Shown here piece after piece: positions 63,369 to 64,000 of a stretch of 64,000 bases of DNA. Under the pieces are notes generated by a model that was not told the origin of the DNA, did not search any database, and saw nothing but the letters and a program-made list of their open reading frames with translations. A program made the position numbers and the translations under genes. The stretch covers positions 1 to 64,000 of the forward strand of contig NZ_BLVZ01000022.1 in assembly GCF_015471405.1 (NCBI RefSeq), read 5' to 3'. This DNA is from Pseudomonas cichorii. GTDB taxonomy: Bacteria > Pseudomonadota > Gammaproteobacteria > Pseudomonadales > Pseudomonadaceae. The number at the start of each line of letters is the position of its first letter. Within the stretch, counting starts at the first letter, position 1.

Positions 63369-63785
63369 TCAGCGCGCCCTGATGCTCCTTCCCGGTACAG
63401 GCTGCAAGACCAGCAACAAGCCGCTCAACGCCAACACCAGATAACTCAGCAACTGCCAATGCAGAGCATCGGCAAACCAGTGCCGGAGCACGTAATAAGC
63501 CGCTGACGACATCAATGCAACCGAAAGCAATTGCCCGCGAAAATCCCGCCAGACACTTGCCAACCGCTCGAACCGGACAAGAAGCACCAATTGAAGTAAC
63601 GCACAGGCCGCTGCAAAACTTACCAGCAAAGCACTGGCGCGATTGGCAAACTGGTCGATGAACAACGGTGCAAGGCCTGTCTGATCAAGCACAGCCAATG
63701 TCGCCAGATGCAGCAGGACCAGCCCGCCCACCCACAAGGTCTGGGCAAGCTGCCAGATAATTGCGCCCGCAGGAAACGGGCGCAC
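63369..63785 (-). CDS. DUF4149-like small membrane protein
   Basis: A 138-residue inner-membrane protein with four hydrophobic segments (IIWQLAQTLWVGGLVLLHLATLA, ALLVSFAAACALLQLVLLV, LLSVALMSSAAYYVL and LLSYLVLALSGLLLVLQ). The first segment with TLWVGGLVLLHL matches the DUF4149 pattern. GTG 63785 lies four bases past the greA stop; a TTG at 63809, inside greA, is the alternative. Probably cotranscribed with greA. Function unknown. Confidence 0.75.
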   Translation of the reverse strand: MRPFPAGAIIWQLAQTLWVGGLVLLHLATLAVLDQTGLAPLFIDQFANRASALLVSFAAACALLQLVLLVRFERLASVWRDFRGQLLSVALMSSAAYYVLRHWFADALHWQLLSYLVLALSGLLLVLQPVPGRSIRAR

Positions 63786-63789
63786 CCCA

Positions 63790-64000
63790 TCAAACGTGAC
63801 GGACTTCAATGATCTCGTACTCGATCACACCGCTAGGCGTTTTCACCGCCACCACATCACCCTCTTCCTTGGCAATCAAGGCGCGAGCGATAGGCGAACC
63901 GACGGAAATCTTGCCCAGTTTGATATCGGCCTCATCCTCACCAACGATCTGATAGGTAACAGATTCGTCGGTTTCAACGTTGGCGATCTGGACAGTCGTA
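63790..64000 (-). CDS. greA: transcription elongation factor GreA, 3' part
   Basis: The last 70 residues of GreA; the start is outside the window. The visible part is the C-terminal FKBP-like domain: VQIANVETDESVTYQIVGEDEAD, IKLGKISVGSPIARALIAKEEGD and VAVKTPSGVIEYEIIEV. GreA restarts backtracked RNA polymerase. The N-terminal coiled coil that inserts into the polymerase channel is not in view. Confidence 0.95.
   Translation of the reverse strand, partial: TTVQIANVETDESVTYQIVGEDEADIKLGKISVGSPIARALIAKEEGDVVAVKTPSGVIEYEIIEVRHV

Overview
The window is a piece of a Pseudomonas chromosome, most likely from the P. fluorescens/P. syringae lineage. This rests on gene content and order, not on a database match: dksA-gluQRS-cbrX-cbrA-cbrB-crcZ-pcnB-folK-panBCD-pgi, then ftsH-folP-glmM-tpiA-secG-tRNA-tRNA-rimP-nusA-infB-rbfA-truB-rpsO-pnp, plus a PrrF-type iron sRNA. 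Most genes have GC-rich third positions. One stretch of about 10 kb (roughly 14.7-24.5 kb) is clearly more AT-rich.

Layout. (1) 0.3-6.3 kb, minus strand: msrPQ (periplasmic methionine sulfoxide repair), pssA (phospholipid synthesis) and ilvI-ilvN-ilvC (branched-chain amino acids). (2) 6.7-14.7 kb: small envelope proteins, PBP1b (mrcB), a fused kinase-like/P-loop protein, a pentapeptide-repeat protein, a Fur-controlled PrrF sRNA, deoC and a ChaN-like protein whose N-terminus looks incomplete. (3) 14.9-24.4 kb: the accessory region. It starts with a monohaem cytochrome c (minus), a small secreted protein and a flavocytochrome-c sulfide-dehydrogenase-like flavoprotein (plus). A tightly packed seven-gene plus-strand cluster follows: nucleotidyltransferase, prephenate-dehydratase-like protein, MFS transporter, acetoacetate-decarboxylase-like protein, beta-hydroxyacid-dehydrogenase-like protein, MalY/PatB-like PLP enzyme and GalE-like epimerase. 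A 14-bp-stem inverted repeat ends it. It looks like an uncharacterised small-molecule pathway with its own exporter and is the most novel part of the window.

(4) 24.6-46.8 kb, mostly plus strand: a Rieske protein, sfsA, an aminotransferase, dksA, gluQRS, then the carbon/nitrogen regulatory block cbrX-cbrA-cbrB with the CrcZ sRNA behind a sigma-54 promoter and a CbrB-type site. Next come pcnB, folK, panBCD, pgi, an MpaB-family oxygenase, a thiolase, an RlmI-like methyltransferase and a large AsmA-like DUF748 protein. (5) 46.9-62.9 kb, minus strand: a BON protein, then the conserved translation/RNA block from pnp back to rimP, an initiator tRNA and tRNA-Leu(GAG), secG, tpiA, glmM, folP, ftsH and rlmE. 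(6) The right end has divergent yhbY, a DUF4149-like membrane protein and the 3' part of greA.

Regulatory sites read directly from the sequence include a Fur box overlapping the PrrF promoter, a -24/-12 promoter for CrcZ with a TGTTAC-N15-GTAACA site upstream, A-rich CA motifs in CrcZ, a rimP leader ending in an intrinsic terminator, and several strong terminators. No CRISPR array, insertion sequence, phage gene or rRNA was seen.
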